Origin: Ectobius pallidus
Taxonomy: Eukaryota > Arthropoda > Insecta > Blattodea > Ectobiidae
Direction of reading: 5' to 3'
DNA length: 64,000 bases
Assembly (NCBI GenBank): GCA_964059195.1
Contig: CAXKWD010000002.1
Location: 168,708,559-168,772,558 of the forward strand
Shown: positions 45,119 through 56,974 of the stretch, one piece after another
How the letters are laid out: each line of letters starts with the position of its first letter
Numbering within the stretch: the stretch's first letter is position 1
Made by a program: the position numbers and the translations under genes
The notes under the pieces: model-generated
What the model saw: the letters and a program-made list of their open reading frames with translations, nothing else
Databases searched by the model: none
What the model was told of the DNA's origin: nothing

Positions 45119-47094
45119 CTTAAGAACAAAGGTGGTCTAGTTTGATGAGCATATGTGAAGGAATATGTGGGTAGTGTTATTTGTCAGAGCTAACTGTATT
45201 GCAACTTCCAAAGCGGTATATGAACACCGTAAAACATGTTGTCATGATAACTGATTTGAATTTGATAAATTCTTTGTAATATATTACCATAAAATGGCAC
45301 TAAATTGGGCATTACTCTGGTACCAGTAAACCGATTTGCTCCAAAATAAATCAGCTCCGTCCCATGGGCGATATAAATGCGTACACCAAGTTTCAGGAAC
45401 ATCCCACAAAGGATCTTTGAGTTATCGCGCGGACAGACACACGGACAGACAGACAGACGGACATTTTCCCGTCCACCACAAAATTTCAGAAAGTACCATT
45501 AATAACAGTCACTGTATAATAGCAAGTTCATAGTAATAAAACCAGCTAAATACCTTTAAACATGAGTTAAAGCCGAATAAAGATATTACCTAACTTACAA
45601 GAGCACGAGGAAAGCTTTTGATTTACCTACTATCAGATGTTTTATTTCACAAAGTTAACACAGATTGTACACTCTCATACTCATGGCCTTTACGCATGGT
45701 TTACATATGGGCCTACATATGTTTTACCCATTATAAGTGCCAAAATGTAATTAAACACATACAATTAGTTACTTAAACAAGTTCCCATTCAAGACCACGT
45801 CTGCAAATGTCTGCTTCCACAGCGTTTGCGAAAGGAATTTAATACGTGACTTATTTCAAGGGAAAAAATGTTTGTTTACGAATATGTTTGCTTAAATCGC
45901 TTACTCGCCTAATGTTTATGATAAATAGTTATAATAAGCTGTTTAAACCATGTCAATGAAAGTGCTTGGCATCTTGCACAGTATTTTTAACAATAAATTA
46001 GTGTTATATTTAAGCTTTAAAGAAATGACTGCTGACTTCTTTAATTTAATTCATGATCACCATTCACTGCAGTATGCAGTATGCAGTATGATGATGAGCT
46101 ATGAGCTATCGCACAGTAACTCCAAATTACGTCATCACAATACCAGTTTTCCGTTACCTCGAACTGTGAGTCATTGCAGATATACGGACATTATTATCAT
46201 TAGTCCATAAGTATTGTTAATTCTATACGTATGGGAGAATAACTGTTATTTTGATTCGCTTGAAAGAAAATTCGCTGCAACTATAGGAGCTGAGTATGAC
46301 GGATCACAATAGTGATGTAGCACTGGTATGCAAATAATACAAATACCGGTACATAATAAAGAGTTCCATAAACAATAAATATATCATGGCCAGGCGGCTT
46401 GCTTTTATTGAGAGGAAAAATTTGCCGACATATTAACCCATATTCTTTATTTTTACCGCACCAATCAGCTAGTTACCCTAGCCAATCAAAATCTAATAAT
46501 ATCCTGATACGGCTGTGACAGTTTCACTCCCCGTGGAGTGAAACGCGAGGTTGCAAGATTTAGTTACAGTGAACAATAACACGTGCGAATTGATTAAAGC
46601 TAGGGAAGAATTAACGTCAGTGATAACAATGAGATAATTTTGCAACGTTGCTTTTGTTTTGGAAAGCGAACAACCAAGACCGATTTAGTCAGATCAATAA
46701 TTAACATAAAGAAACAACGACTTAATGGTTCCTTTGAAGCCGCTGGCCATGCAATGAATAACTGGACTATACCTACGGCTACTGTAGGCCTATATTCTGG
46801 TACATTCTGTTAGCGGGAACTCGTACGAAGGTTTGCCTTTTTGGGCATAACAATGGCGTTTTACATTTCGCCAAATGGTAGCAAAACACGGGTTATCAAA
46901 TATAGATATCAAATAAGATCCTTATAGCAGAAATTGATTTGCTAAGAAATACAAAAGTCGATCATGTTAGGAATACAACCAATAAATAAAAACTGGGAGT
47001 AGCCTATATGCAAATTAATGAAGCTAAAACAGATGTCTTCTCTTGGAACTGGTAAGAACACAAAATTAGAATGGAAAATACTGGAATCACAGTA
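45119..47094. other. Unassigned, with a repeat scrap near 45310-45500
   Basis: About 45365-45475 reads AAGTTTCAGGAACATC, GGATCTTTGAGTTATCGCGC and a (GGACAGACAGAC)-type run, a style common in insect repeat families. No edges were found. Other sequence is AT-rich without recognised features. Confidence 0.4.
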
Positions 47095-47196
47095 TAGTGT
47101 TGGACTCAGCTGAACTCCTCTGGAATGTGGGGAAATACCAATACATCCCCTTATCTTTCCCCACATTCTAGAGGAGTTAAGCTGAGTCCAACACTA
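47095..47196. mobile_element. ~102-bp TA-flanked foldback element
   Basis: Arms 47094-47133 and 47158-47197 pair over 40 bp with two mismatches (start TAGTGTTGGACTCAGCTGAA); the loop is 24 nt. TA flanks both ends (47093-47094, 47197-47198), which suits a mariner-type MITE target. The unit could equally act as a small-RNA hairpin if transcribed. Confidence 0.75.
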
Positions 47197-47198
47197 TA

Positions 47199-50104
47199 TT
47201 AATAGTTTCAAACCCTAATCAAAATGTAAAAGAAATATAAGGTCGTCCAAGGAAAATATTGGCAATAGAACCGAACACGTCATAGTGCCAATTCGAAGAA
47301 AAGAAAATAAGAAGAAAAGATGATAATGTACTTAAACTTTCTTTGGTACCTACCTAAAATACTTTCCAAAGATGAAATAACATTGTTCATGTCATAAATA
47401 TGTACTGTTATTTATGAACATATTAATACTTTATCAGTTGCAGCAAAAGTAGGATTGTTTGCCGGCGAAGGATGAAATAGTGGCCGTGACAACCATATAA
47501 TTATTCACTACTGAATAACGATTTACGTATTACCCTCAACCTTTTCTTAATAGTTCGCTGAAATTATTAACAAGTCATCTGTACTACTGCTGAAGTCATA
47601 ATCATTATCTCGGAATTATACCACATAAGAGCAGGGAAAGTCTACCCATCGAGTAGAAATCAGTTGCAATACTACTCAGAAGTACATGTATAGTATTAAT
47701 ATTCTCGATTTAAGGCACCACAATTAAAGCAAGAAACTATTTAAGGAAACAGAGGTTAGGATTGACCACCCTCATTCAGTGAATGGCTCACTAGTTCCGG
47801 CGACCTTGACTAATCCAAATCTGAGGTTTATGACCTACTAAAACTTCACACTAGCCATGAGAGAGAGAAAACGCAACGCTTCATCTATTAGTCACCAGGC
47901 ATTACATTTCAAGGCAATACTTAGGCGCTGCAAGCATCAATAATAATCATCGCTACTAAGTCGAGGCGATTTATTAAAAATTCATACCATTTTGCTGGAT
48001 TGCTGACACAAACATTTACGAGAAATGCGTTGTAATCCGAAGGCAATTAAAATTCAGTTCTCTATTACAAAAAACCTTCACGAGGTCTTAGGGGGGAAGG
48101 ACCGAGCTTTTGGTCCAGAGGCGAGCACGCTACCTCTGTACCACTGAGGCCGACCTTTCTCCATTATTCCCTGTTAAATTTCAGGGGCAAAAATAATAAA
48201 TATAAATACACAAGTGGAGCAAGAAGTGATTTAATGTTTGACTCATTTTCATTTTAATTGGACATGCTCTACTGTATAAAAGACTTTACACTGATTTTTA
48301 TATTTTAAAATACACAAGATTTGACATAAAAATTACAAGAATTTTCAAGAGGGAATTTGACAGTGAAAACCGCAATAAATCACCATTCCTTTCCTCCGGG
48401 AAAGGCGTTTTTAAGAGAGTGGTTTTATTCTTCACTAATGCTTACAAAAAGTATACTTTATTATATATTTTCCTCTTATAACATCATTACAGAGATCGAT
48501 CATAGAGTGCGAAATAGCCAATCAGATGTTTTCACACTTGTATATTACAGCCTTACTAATAAAAGCTGCTTATATCTGCGTTGAACGGTTGTTTGGTTGT
48601 TCTCCGCGCAAGTTCTACATAAGCCGTATTATCAATAAACGCAGCATAACTGCCAAGGGTTACACCGGGTTTGTACGTGAAACGTCATCCAACACGTCAC
48701 GCTGGTCATGACGTTACTCCTTACTAGCTCCTGGCTGTGAAGGACTGCTGAACTCCATCTGTCGGAGCTGTGAACAAACAGCAACACGTCGTCTGCCGAG
48801 ATAAAATTTTGTTTCAGTATTTCATTATATTGTTTTCAGAAAGCTGTAATCATGGGTACAAGTATGGAAGTATGTCCCGCGAACAAGGATCAATGTTTAT
48901 AATTCCGCAAAAGCAGCTCAGAATTTGCATAGCCTCAAAAATCAATCTCAGACATCTATGAAACGACTGGCTGTTAGGGATATCGGCCATCTTGATTATT
49001 TACGTCAAGCTTATACAAGGGGGCCAGGCTGTGTAAAGCGTTGCACGCATTCAGCTTTTTTTTTTTTTAAATGTATAACATCAACATGTTTCATTACATT
49101 AGTAATACTACATGTTTTGGTGTAATCCTTATGTTGTTAATTAATACAATATTATATTTCAATATGGCTTAGCTTCTAGTTTTGTTCTTCTTTATCTATA
49201 GTAATTTACAAATTGATAGATATCAGTCTCATACTTATTAGTTATGTACTACATCTACTATATCCCCATCCTAGTCCGTATATTTACTTATTTATCTTAT
49301 CTATTTATTTTAAGTCCATTGCTTTAATAAATGTATTAAAGTCTTTTAGGTAGCATTCAGCCTTATGCAAGGATTATTAGCACATTTTTCTCCTCAGCTG
49401 TGTATATTCCTGGTATAAATGTTACAACTGGATTATTAGTAAGACTGTTATACGTCAATCATATACTGGAGACTCACAATTTAAGACTGATCTGGTATTG
49501 TAATTAAAATCTAATAACAAGGTAGTCTTTCGAGACTTACAGTGACAACCAAATCAAGGTCATAGTGACACAGGTTAAGTAATAACTAACGAGAAACAGT
49601 TAACATAAAATTACTAATAAAATTATTAAATTTACCACGTATAACACTTGTTGTTATATAAGTAATTAAATTAATTCCTTTATGAGGAAGTTCTACAATC
49701 ATAATTTGGGCTTCTAATTACCTCCTAACAAATACACTGATATAAGGTATAAAATAAACCCAATGTAAAACAGCACCCGAATAACTCTAATCAGAGGGCA
49801 AAAATAATAACATATTATTACTCCTACTACAAAATCTGTCACTGTATCTGAAAGTGACTAATTTGTTACCGGTTTTTGTCAAAGAAAATATTTTAGAGAA
49901 CTAAACATTACGGTAGTAAACACCAGAGTCAATAGACGCATACGTCATGAAAAAAAATATCCTGATACTGCCTCCTATTCATAATTTTGATCCCTAGTGT
50001 TTCCACTTCTCTGGATTTCAGAACCTTTCTTTTGACTATTTTTAATTACATCACATTGCAGTAAAACCACCGTATGTCAATACATACCACTGACATAACG
50101 ATTT
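47199..50104. other. Unassigned, with one tRNA-like scrap
   Basis: About 48083-48160, read on the minus strand, starts GGTCGGCCTCAGTGGTACAG, A-box-like, followed by GCGTGCTCGCCTCTGG; the B box is not clear. It may be a SINE head. No other features recognised; frames up to 75 residues are AT-rich. Confidence 0.35.
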
Positions 50105-50490
50105 GAAAAAGAACCCTAGGCCTGAAAAATATTTCCGCTGCTCAAACAGAGGCACAACTTCAACGTTTTAAATGGGAAATTTTTGGACATCTACCTTACA
50201 GCCCTGACCTGGCACCCAGCGATTTTCACTTGTTTCGAAACTAACCGATGAAGACCTCAAAGCGGCAATGCCATCCTTCCTGGCTCAGGTCTTTGGCGGT
50301 AGAAGCATATAATACTGGCATTGAAAAACCGATACCACGTTACAATAAATGTTTTGACAGCAATGATGATTACGTTGATAGAGTAAGATACCGATACTAT
50401 ATCTTTGTAAATAAAGTTTTGTGTTGATATCTTTCGTTTATTTAGGCTAGTTATGCCAAATCGTACTTTACTTTCTGGACGACCCTCGTA
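50105..50490 (+). pseudogene. mariner transposase 3' fragment with right TIR
   Basis: The plus strand reads LQRFKWEIFGHLPYSPDLAP then SDFHLF, the region of the third catalytic Asp in mariner transposases (usual form YSPDLAPSDYHLF). The frame breaks soon after, but tail text with a NDDYVDR-like end persists to about 50390. The right terminus reads TTTCTGGACGACCCTCGTA at 50470-50490, a mariner-type TIR. The 5' two thirds is missing. It differs clearly from the neighbouring minus-strand copy, so these are separate insertions. Confidence 0.7.
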
Positions 50491-50575
50491 CATACGAGAT
50501 TAAGTCAATATGTACTCGTATTTGTACTCTCTTTTTAAAATTTATTGCGACAACAATAACGCGACTTTCAAATAC

Positions 50576-51245
50576 CTAATTTTTCAACATAGTCCCCTTG
50601 CTTCTCAATGCGTTTGATCCACCGTTGCACAAGCTTCCTGATGCCCTCGGAAAAAAAATTTTCGGCTGAGTAGCAAGCCACATATGCACCGCTTCCTTCA
50701 GTTCTTGGTCTATGGTAAATCGACGGCCCCTTAAGGCATCTTTAAATGGGCCAAAAAAATGGAAATCTGAAGGGGCGAGATCGGGACTGTATGCAGGATG
50801 ATCTAACACCCCAAAATACAGTTTCGCAATAGTTTGAGCAGTGTGGGCGGCATTATGTGTACGCGCATTGTCATGCAACAAATCAACTCCTTTCGAGAAT
50901 AAGCCTCGACGTTTGGTTCGAACTGCAGGCTTCAGCTCGTTGCTCAACAACTCACTGTAACGTGCACTGTTTATTGATGAGTCCTTCTCCAAGTAATGTT
51001 GCAGTATTGACCCTTGTGAGTCCCAGAAAAATGTGAGCATCACTTTTCCTGCGTGGGGTTGACTCTTGAATTTATTTTCGACTGGAGATGCAAGGTGTTT
51101 CCATTCCATGCTCCAAGTGATGGATCCACATTTCGTCTCCAGTGACTATTCGTTTCAAAAAAGCTTCACCTTCGTCAGCATGGCGGTCCGTGCTGTTCAG
51201 TGAGCTGTTTTGGGACCCACCTTGCACAGACAGCCAAGCCTATTA
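50576..51245 (-). pseudogene. mariner transposase, catalytic domain, 5'-truncated
   Basis: Minus strand. It opens near 51245 with GLAVCARWVPKQLTEQH, shifts frame, and continues TDRHADEGEAFLKRIVTGDE followed by MWIHHLEHG straight into a 177-residue frame (51109-50576). The catalytic triad is visible: D in VTGDE, D80 in LLHDNARTH and D115 in YSPDLAPSDF. Exactly 34 residues separate the last two, the DD34D signature of mariners. The DNA-binding N-terminus and the TIRs are missing or not recognised. One frameshift upstream and 5' truncation make it inactive, although the ORF itself is well kept. Confidence 0.85.
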
Positions 51246-52943
51246 TGAATACTGTCACAAAATGTGATTATAACATCTCTATAAATATTCTAATGTACCA
51301 TAATATGCCTATGAGAATACTGTAACGGTATAACAAGGAAGACGAAACAAGAATCATGGTTTGAAGATGCACGATCCAATATGAATTTGTGGAGTGAAGC
51401 TTATGAGCTTCGAAGCGGCAGTTTCGCGCAGGTCTTCATTCATGTTATCAGTTATAGCACTAATAAAACGGCCAGATGATCTGCTGGCCTCTATTCCAAT
51501 TGCTCAAGTTCTTTTAAAGTTATATTTTCTCAGCTGTTTTCCTTTATCTCTATAATTAAAGTAGGCTCCATCGCTTTAGAAGAATTTTTAATATCAACAT
51601 CGTGTTAACATATTTACATAGTTCTGTACATTTAGAACTTTTGATAAATTTTAACTTGTGTTATTTCTTTAGACTTGAAAGAAAATTTTAACTCTTTGGC
51701 TATTTTTAAATTGGTTTTGGTTCATGTCACCAGTATTTTTTAGAAGAGGGGTAGCACGTTTTAAGTTACGGTAAATTTATTATTTTTTCAATTAATATAT
51801 CTGCTACGAAAGTTTTGTAAGCAGCAATGATACGCAAACTGAATGTCCTTACACTCTAGTTTAAAGCAAACACTTACCCTATTGTGTTAAGTGCACTTCT
51901 CACTGTAATCATTGAACCTATTCTAGGGGAAAAAAATGTTCAAAAATTACTCATCTAAACTATACAATGGATTTTAATTGGCACAAGTAAACTTTGTTAA
52001 CGAAATTATTTTGGTACTTTTTAACGGCGGCCGGCCATCTGCCCTGTCGATAATAAGATTTGTTTTATTGAAGACAGCTATTATAACGATGTGAATGGAA
52101 TTCCAACTCTTAAGTTTAAAGGTAATAATTGGTTCCTTTACAAATGTTCAGAAGCCTCTAATCAACTATAGGCCTATTTCTGTGAATTAATAAATAAATC
52201 TATACCAAAGTCAAGGGCAGGATAATTCTAATTCGGCATTCTTTCTTGCGAGAGGAGAAAAAACGAAATTTCACACTGACAAACTCGCGACCTCTCATGA
52301 CGTTACCACTTGGCGTTCCACAGGTAAACGAAATCACGTCAAGTTGGTTAAATAACTCACCTTGAAGATAAATAAGATAACGCTGAATCAGAATATCTGA
52401 ACGTGACCATTGTGCATAACATTATAATCTCAATCGCAATAAACATAACAGTAATGAAACCAAACCAAACCAAACATGGTGTTCATAGCCTAGTTATTTT
52501 CTATTTTAGGCGCGCCGCACTTTAAAATGTGTTGGTCTTACCGTAGTACAAAACCCCTATAAGTAGATCAAATGACAAAATTGTCATCTCGCATTTTTAT
52601 CGTTAAAAACGAATGGATTTCAGTGACGAGTAATCTGCAAGGTCCGATGACACATTGTTTACTTATACTGAGAGAAGTACATATTCCTTGTCATATAAGA
52701 ACGGCTTTACTTTATTCACACACTAGTTGACCCATCAATGCTTCGCATTGTTAGATTTATGTATACATAGGTTAAGAGAACACAATTTAAAGTCGAATTT
52801 ATGTACTTCTATAAATCATCAGCCGTCCAGCCAACACGGTGGACGTACTTATATTTCATATACTCCTTCACCCGTAGCTTACTCTGATTATGTCTTAAAA
52901 CATTTAATCGTTCTGTTTCAATTTTGGCAAAGATACAGTAAAT
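51246..52943. other. Unassigned AT-rich sequence
   Basis: No coding frame, TIR or RNA signal I can support. Confidence 0.4.
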
Positions 52944-53214
52944 AGCTGGGCGTAGGGGATGCGTTCGCTCCTCTCACGAAGCGGGCTCCGGTTCGAATAC
53001 TGGTCGAGACAAGTTACCTAGGTAGGGTTTTTTCCGGGATTTTTCCTCACCTGTGAGACAAATGTCTGGTAACTTTAGGCTCTAGTACCTTTAGGCCCTA
53101 GTGGCCCCAACTTGACTAACTTCCAGAAGAACTGGACACATGAAATTTGGCATAACCAAATTCTAGGCGGTCCGATAAAATTCCAACAAAGTATATAATA
53201 ATAACAAACAGAAG
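52944..53214 (+). mobile_element. Full tRNA-derived SINE with 10-bp target duplication
   Basis: TACAGTAAAT occurs at 52934-52943 and 53215-53224. The head contains TGGGCGTAGGGGATGCG (A-box-like, 52946-52962) and GGTTCGAATAC (B box, 52990-53000), 28 bp later. The body includes GTAGGGTTTTTTCCGGGATT then TTTCCTCACC, a phrase recurrent in insect SINEs, and ends in an ATAATAAC-rich tail. RNA polymerase III would transcribe it. Confidence 0.85.
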
Positions 53215-53484
53215 TACAGTAAATGCAATTAACCGTCTACCCGCTACCGATACCCACAGGCAGACAGAAGTCATTCCAAAATCTATTTTTTTCGGTTTCT
53301 AGGCTATCTCCCGATGCTATATCTATTTAGATTTTTTGTCACTATCACCAATACTTTCTGTACAATACGTATATACGTTAAAGTAAAAACTTTCAGTTTG
53401 TTATATTGCTTTGTCTTCTTCTTAAATCACGGTCCTCTACTGAATACAAGAATTGAAAATCTGATCAAAACAATATATATAAAG

Positions 53485-53493
<9 letters not shown>

Positions 53494-53519
<26 letters not shown>
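53494..53519. repeat. (TA)n microsatellite
   Basis: TA run within an AT-rich stretch that also forms a short ATATAA/TTATAT palindrome. Confidence 0.9.
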
Positions 53520-53520
<1 letters not shown>

Positions 53521-53535
53521 CTTATATAATATATC

Positions 53536-53877
53536 TAGTAATGGGAAGTAATCGAGTAAAAGTAATCAGATTACATGTAAAAATTCCTTTTTTGGTCCCA
53601 TTTACATGTGATCGTTACTTATTGAAAAATGTAATTTCTACTTGTATTTTACTTCTGGAAATAAAATTGTAATCGCTACATTTTAGTACTCGTTAGTATT
53701 AGTATCATTCTCGCTTGCTATATTGTCATATTTTTAGGTTCTGCCATTTTGTAAAATAATTGTAATTTTACTGATTACTTTCTGAAAAAGTAATTTGTAA
53801 TTGTAATTAAGTAAAATGTCTCTCAGGTAATTGTAATTCAGTCCAATTACTTCCTTTTAGTACATTTCCCATCACTG
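53536..53877. mobile_element. 342-bp hAT-like MITE (AGTRATGGGAA family)
   Basis: Left end TAGTAATGGGAAGTAAT and right end reversed CAGTGATGGGAAATGTA are imperfect TIRs. Flanks AATATATC (53528-53535) and AATATATA (53878-53885) agree at 7 of 8. The interior repeats GTAATTGTAATT-like text. Non-coding. Confidence 0.75.
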
Positions 53878-53885
53878 AATATATA

Positions 53886-54649
53886 ATAAATATAGGCTAT
53901 ATTTATATATCGTTTTGTTAAGATTAGATATATCTCACATATATTACTGGAGTTTAAATTGACAGATTTTGTAGGTGTCAACCGTAACGGACACTTTCCA
54001 CTTCTAAATAACGGCAACTCACATGAGATGCCGACCTAGAAACCTTCTCTACAAGAGATCCTCAAATAAAAAAGATCTGTAGAGTGCAGGTATATTGGTT
54101 ACGGTCACTGAACTTGATCAAATGAACTTGCAGTACGTGCATGTGAATAACTACCAGTGTGACCTACTTTTTGTTAACTGTAATTATTTTCGTATTCGGA
54201 TGCCTAAACATAAAGTGAAGACAATGAAAAATATGTCTCCCACTAAACGTGCAATTGAGTTCTATTCTACGGATGTCATGTAAGTCATACTGACTTTTTA
54301 AAGCAGGATCAGGCCTATTGTTAATGTTATTGTTATCGTTAATTTCATTAAGCAAGATTAGCCCCAGTCTGTCTCCATTAACGTAATTTCCTTTGCACCA
54401 AATTACTTTAATAGCTCTTTCTTGAAAACATAAGTTCGCATTCGGTTGAAAACCTTTACCTACCAATCTTAAAAGTGAATGTCTTACTGATTTTTATAAT
54501 TTTTTTAAATTTTATTTTTATTTTTTATTTGACCATAGTTGACCCAGAGTCCCACAGCCGGAGGCTACACTACTGGGGAGAATACAGATAATACATAGAC
54601 AATATTTGTGTACAGTTTGCTATCTAGGTTTCAAGGCTTCGGTATAAAT
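53886..54649. other. Unassigned sequence
   Basis: A 100-residue minus frame (54164-54466) and a 62-residue plus frame overlap it; neither is recognised. No repeat ends seen. Confidence 0.35.
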
Positions 54650-55063
54650 GTAGATGATGATGATGTGAGTGATGAATTAGCGAAGGGTGAATATTTACAA
54701 CATGGTACAATGGCAATGAATCAGTAGCAATCAGTACATATGTATAAGATGACGATGAGGTGAATGATGAGTTGATGCAGGGCGAATATTCACAACACAC
54801 TAGAATTACATAAATTGGGAGGAATCAGTATACGTATAGAAGATGGTGATGATGTGAGTAATGAATTAGCGGAGGGTGAATATTTACAACATACTAAAAA
54901 TGACAAAAAAAAATCGGAAGCAGTCTGTACATACTTAGAGGATAATGAGGTGAATGATGAATTGCTGAAGGGTGAATATTTACAACACAGTAACATGGCA
55001 ATCAGGAAGTCAAAGTCTATACAGAATTTATATATACAAAAGAGTGAAATTGTGAGCGAGTAA
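54650..55063 (+). repeat. Coding-like tandem repeat, four ~95-bp units
   Basis: The marker GAATATTTACAACA falls at 54689, 54784 (one change), 54878 and 54974, spacings 95, 94 and 96 bp. In the plus frame units 3 and 4 are joined in an open frame (54815-55063, 82 residues) with the repeated pattern D-D-V-S/N-x-E-L-x-x-G-E-Y-L-Q-H. Units 1 and 2 show the same peptide but are broken by stops and frame changes. Third-position differences between units suggest past coding constraint. I do not recognise the protein; it is acidic and polar with no signal peptide. Confidence 0.6.
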
Positions 55064-55515
55064 AAAGAGAAGAAAACAAAATGTTTATGTTCACTAAGGA
55101 ATCAGAGTTAGTCTTCTTCTGAATTTCTTCTCTCTTCGATGACACGTCGAGCAAAAGTCTTGAAGGCCTCCTGGGTCTTTCTACCGGTCCAGTAGCTGTA
55201 TATGATTTAATATAATAAATCCCTAATAGTCTAAACCAGTGGTCTTCAACCCGCGGCTTAATTTTTGGCGGCCCGCAAACAAATACTAGTTTTAACTAAA
55301 AGTAAAAATAGTATTATTTCTGGACTAATCTACGTCAGGTCACACATTAAATTCAAGAATGTTACTGTGCTTTGTGTTAGTCATTAACATTACAAACCGG
55401 AAGACAAAATACAAGACATACTCATGTATAATGTTAAGTAATCCCTACAATTATTGTAATATAATGATGATATACTGTATTTGTGTAACGTAAATATGAT
55501 GTATTTAACATATTA

Positions 55516-56467
55516 CGAGGGTCGTTCAATAAGTAATGCAACACATTTTTTTTCTTAAAGCAGGTTGGTTTTATTCAGGATTCGAATACAACATATTATT
55601 CCCCAATCTTTTGGCTACAAAACCCTACTTTTCAACATAATCTCCGTTCAACGCTACAGCCTTAAGCCACCTTAATGGGAGGGCCTGTATGCCTGCATGG
55701 TACCACTCTACTGGTCTATGTCAGAGCCAACGTCTTGCTGCATCAATAACATCCCCATCATCCACGAAGTGCTTCCCGTGGAGTGCATCCTTCATCGGGG
55801 AAAACAGATGGAAGTCAGAAGGTGCGAGATCCGGGCTGTAGGGTGGATGAGGAAGAACAGTCTACTGAAGTTTTGTGAGCTCCTCTCGAGTGCTCAGACT
55901 TGTGTGAGGCCTTGCGTTATCATGGAGAATGAGAAGTTCGTTTGCATTTTTGTGGCGACGAACACACTGAAGTCGTTTCTTCAATTTCCTTAGAGTAGCA
56001 CAATACTCTTCAGAGTTGATCGTTTCACCATGAGGAAGGACATCGAACAGAATGACCCCTTCAGAGTGCCAGAAGACCGTAGCCATGACTTTACCAGCTG
56101 AGGGTATGGCTTTGAACTTTTTCTTCGAAGGAGAATTGGTGTGGTGCCACTCCATGGATTGCCGTTTTGTTTCTGGTTCGAAGTGATGAACCCATATTTC
56201 ATCGCCTATGATAATGTTTGACAAGAAATTTTCACCATCAGCCTCATAACGAGCAAGCAATTCCGCACAGATGAGAGTGGTACCATGCAGTCATACAGGC
56301 CCTCCCATTAAGGTGGCGTAAGGCTGTAGCATTGAACGGAGATCATGTTGAAAAATAGGGTTTTGTAGCCAAAAGATTGGGGAATAATATGTTGTATTCG
56401 AATCCTGAATAAAACCAACCTGCTCTAAGAAAAAAAATGTGTTGCATTACTTATTGAACGACCCTCG
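55516..56467. mobile_element. 952-bp mariner derivative with ~194-bp TIRs
   Basis: The ends CGAGGGTCGTTCAATAAGTA and its complement are flanked by TA (55514-55515, 56468-56469). Inverted similarity extends from 55516 to ~55709 on the left and ~56274 to 56467 on the right, with only a few differences. That is far longer than the ~30 bp usual for mariners. The interior encodes the middle of the transposase on the minus strand. The N-terminal DNA-binding part is replaced by the TIR, so it cannot encode its own mobility. Confidence 0.9.
55720..56274 (-). pseudogene. mariner transposase catalytic domain, truncated
   Basis: The minus frame from ~56274 reads TLICAELLARYEADGENFLS, then GDEIWVHHFEPETKRQSMEW, then HDNARPHT. 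After an in-frame TAG (at ~55863) the same frame continues TVLPHPPYSPDLAPSDFHLF, then KDALHGKHFVDDGDVIDAAR and a stop near 55720. Counting from the Met at 56260, the catalytic Asps are D20, D114 and, past the stop, D149: 93 residues between the first two and 34 between the last two, the DD34D pattern. Only the TAG interrupts the domain. The N-terminal helix-turn-helix and the C-terminal end are absent. Confidence 0.85.
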
Positions 56468-56549
56468 TATCAATAAATCAATGTGCGGCCAGCTAGTCTT
56501 TCACGGAAGAGAAAATGTTCCTTTAGTTAAACAAAGTTGAAGACCACTG

Positions 56550-56974
56550 CTGTAAACGAAGGAAAACATCATGCATTTTAAGTTAGGCCTATACTGTGGG
56601 TCAGGATGTTGCATACTCTGAGTTCATATAAACTGCATTAAACCTCATAATATTTTAAGCCCTGAACCTAGGCTAATTTGGATTTAAATTTTTACGAATA
56701 ACATGAACGACAGAAATACAAATTTGTATAACAGTTCACTCACACGATTTCTTCTGTCATAATATTAAGATGGGTCGTCCTTTATGAGGCATGAGACCAC
56801 AACTGGGTGACCATTTTCATTCTAGAGAATAAAGAGATTTGTTGCATGAACTTTAAACTGTAATAACCTGATTTTGGCCGAATCTTAACTGGTGCAGTTA
56901 GTTATCTAGACCAGAGATAACATTTTTCAAATTAATTCCGGGCCGGAATAATACATTAACATTAAATTATTATA
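56550..56974. other. Unassigned sequence
   Basis: No feature recognised apart from the SINE target duplicate at 56960-56974. Confidence 0.4.

Larger units (their letters stand above)
55237..56549. mobile_element. hAT-like element with a nested mariner
   Basis: Left end CAGTGGTCTTCAACCCGCGG and right end reversed GCAGTGGTCTTCAACTTTGT share a 14-bp terminus CAGTGGTCTTCAAC, a standard hAT type. Flanks GTCTAAAC (55229-55236) and CTGTAAAC (56550-56557) agree at 6 of 8. Without the mariner the element would be ~360 bp, so it is a MITE. The phrase GCGGCCCGCAAAC near the left end is common in such hAT elements. Confidence 0.7.

Noticed and set aside
50257..50493. 78-residue minus-strand open frame
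   Set aside because: It is the antisense of a mariner 3' end; the start of the peptide is translated TIR.
55697..55993. 98-residue plus-strand open frame
   Set aside because: It is the antisense shadow of the mariner transposase on the minus strand.
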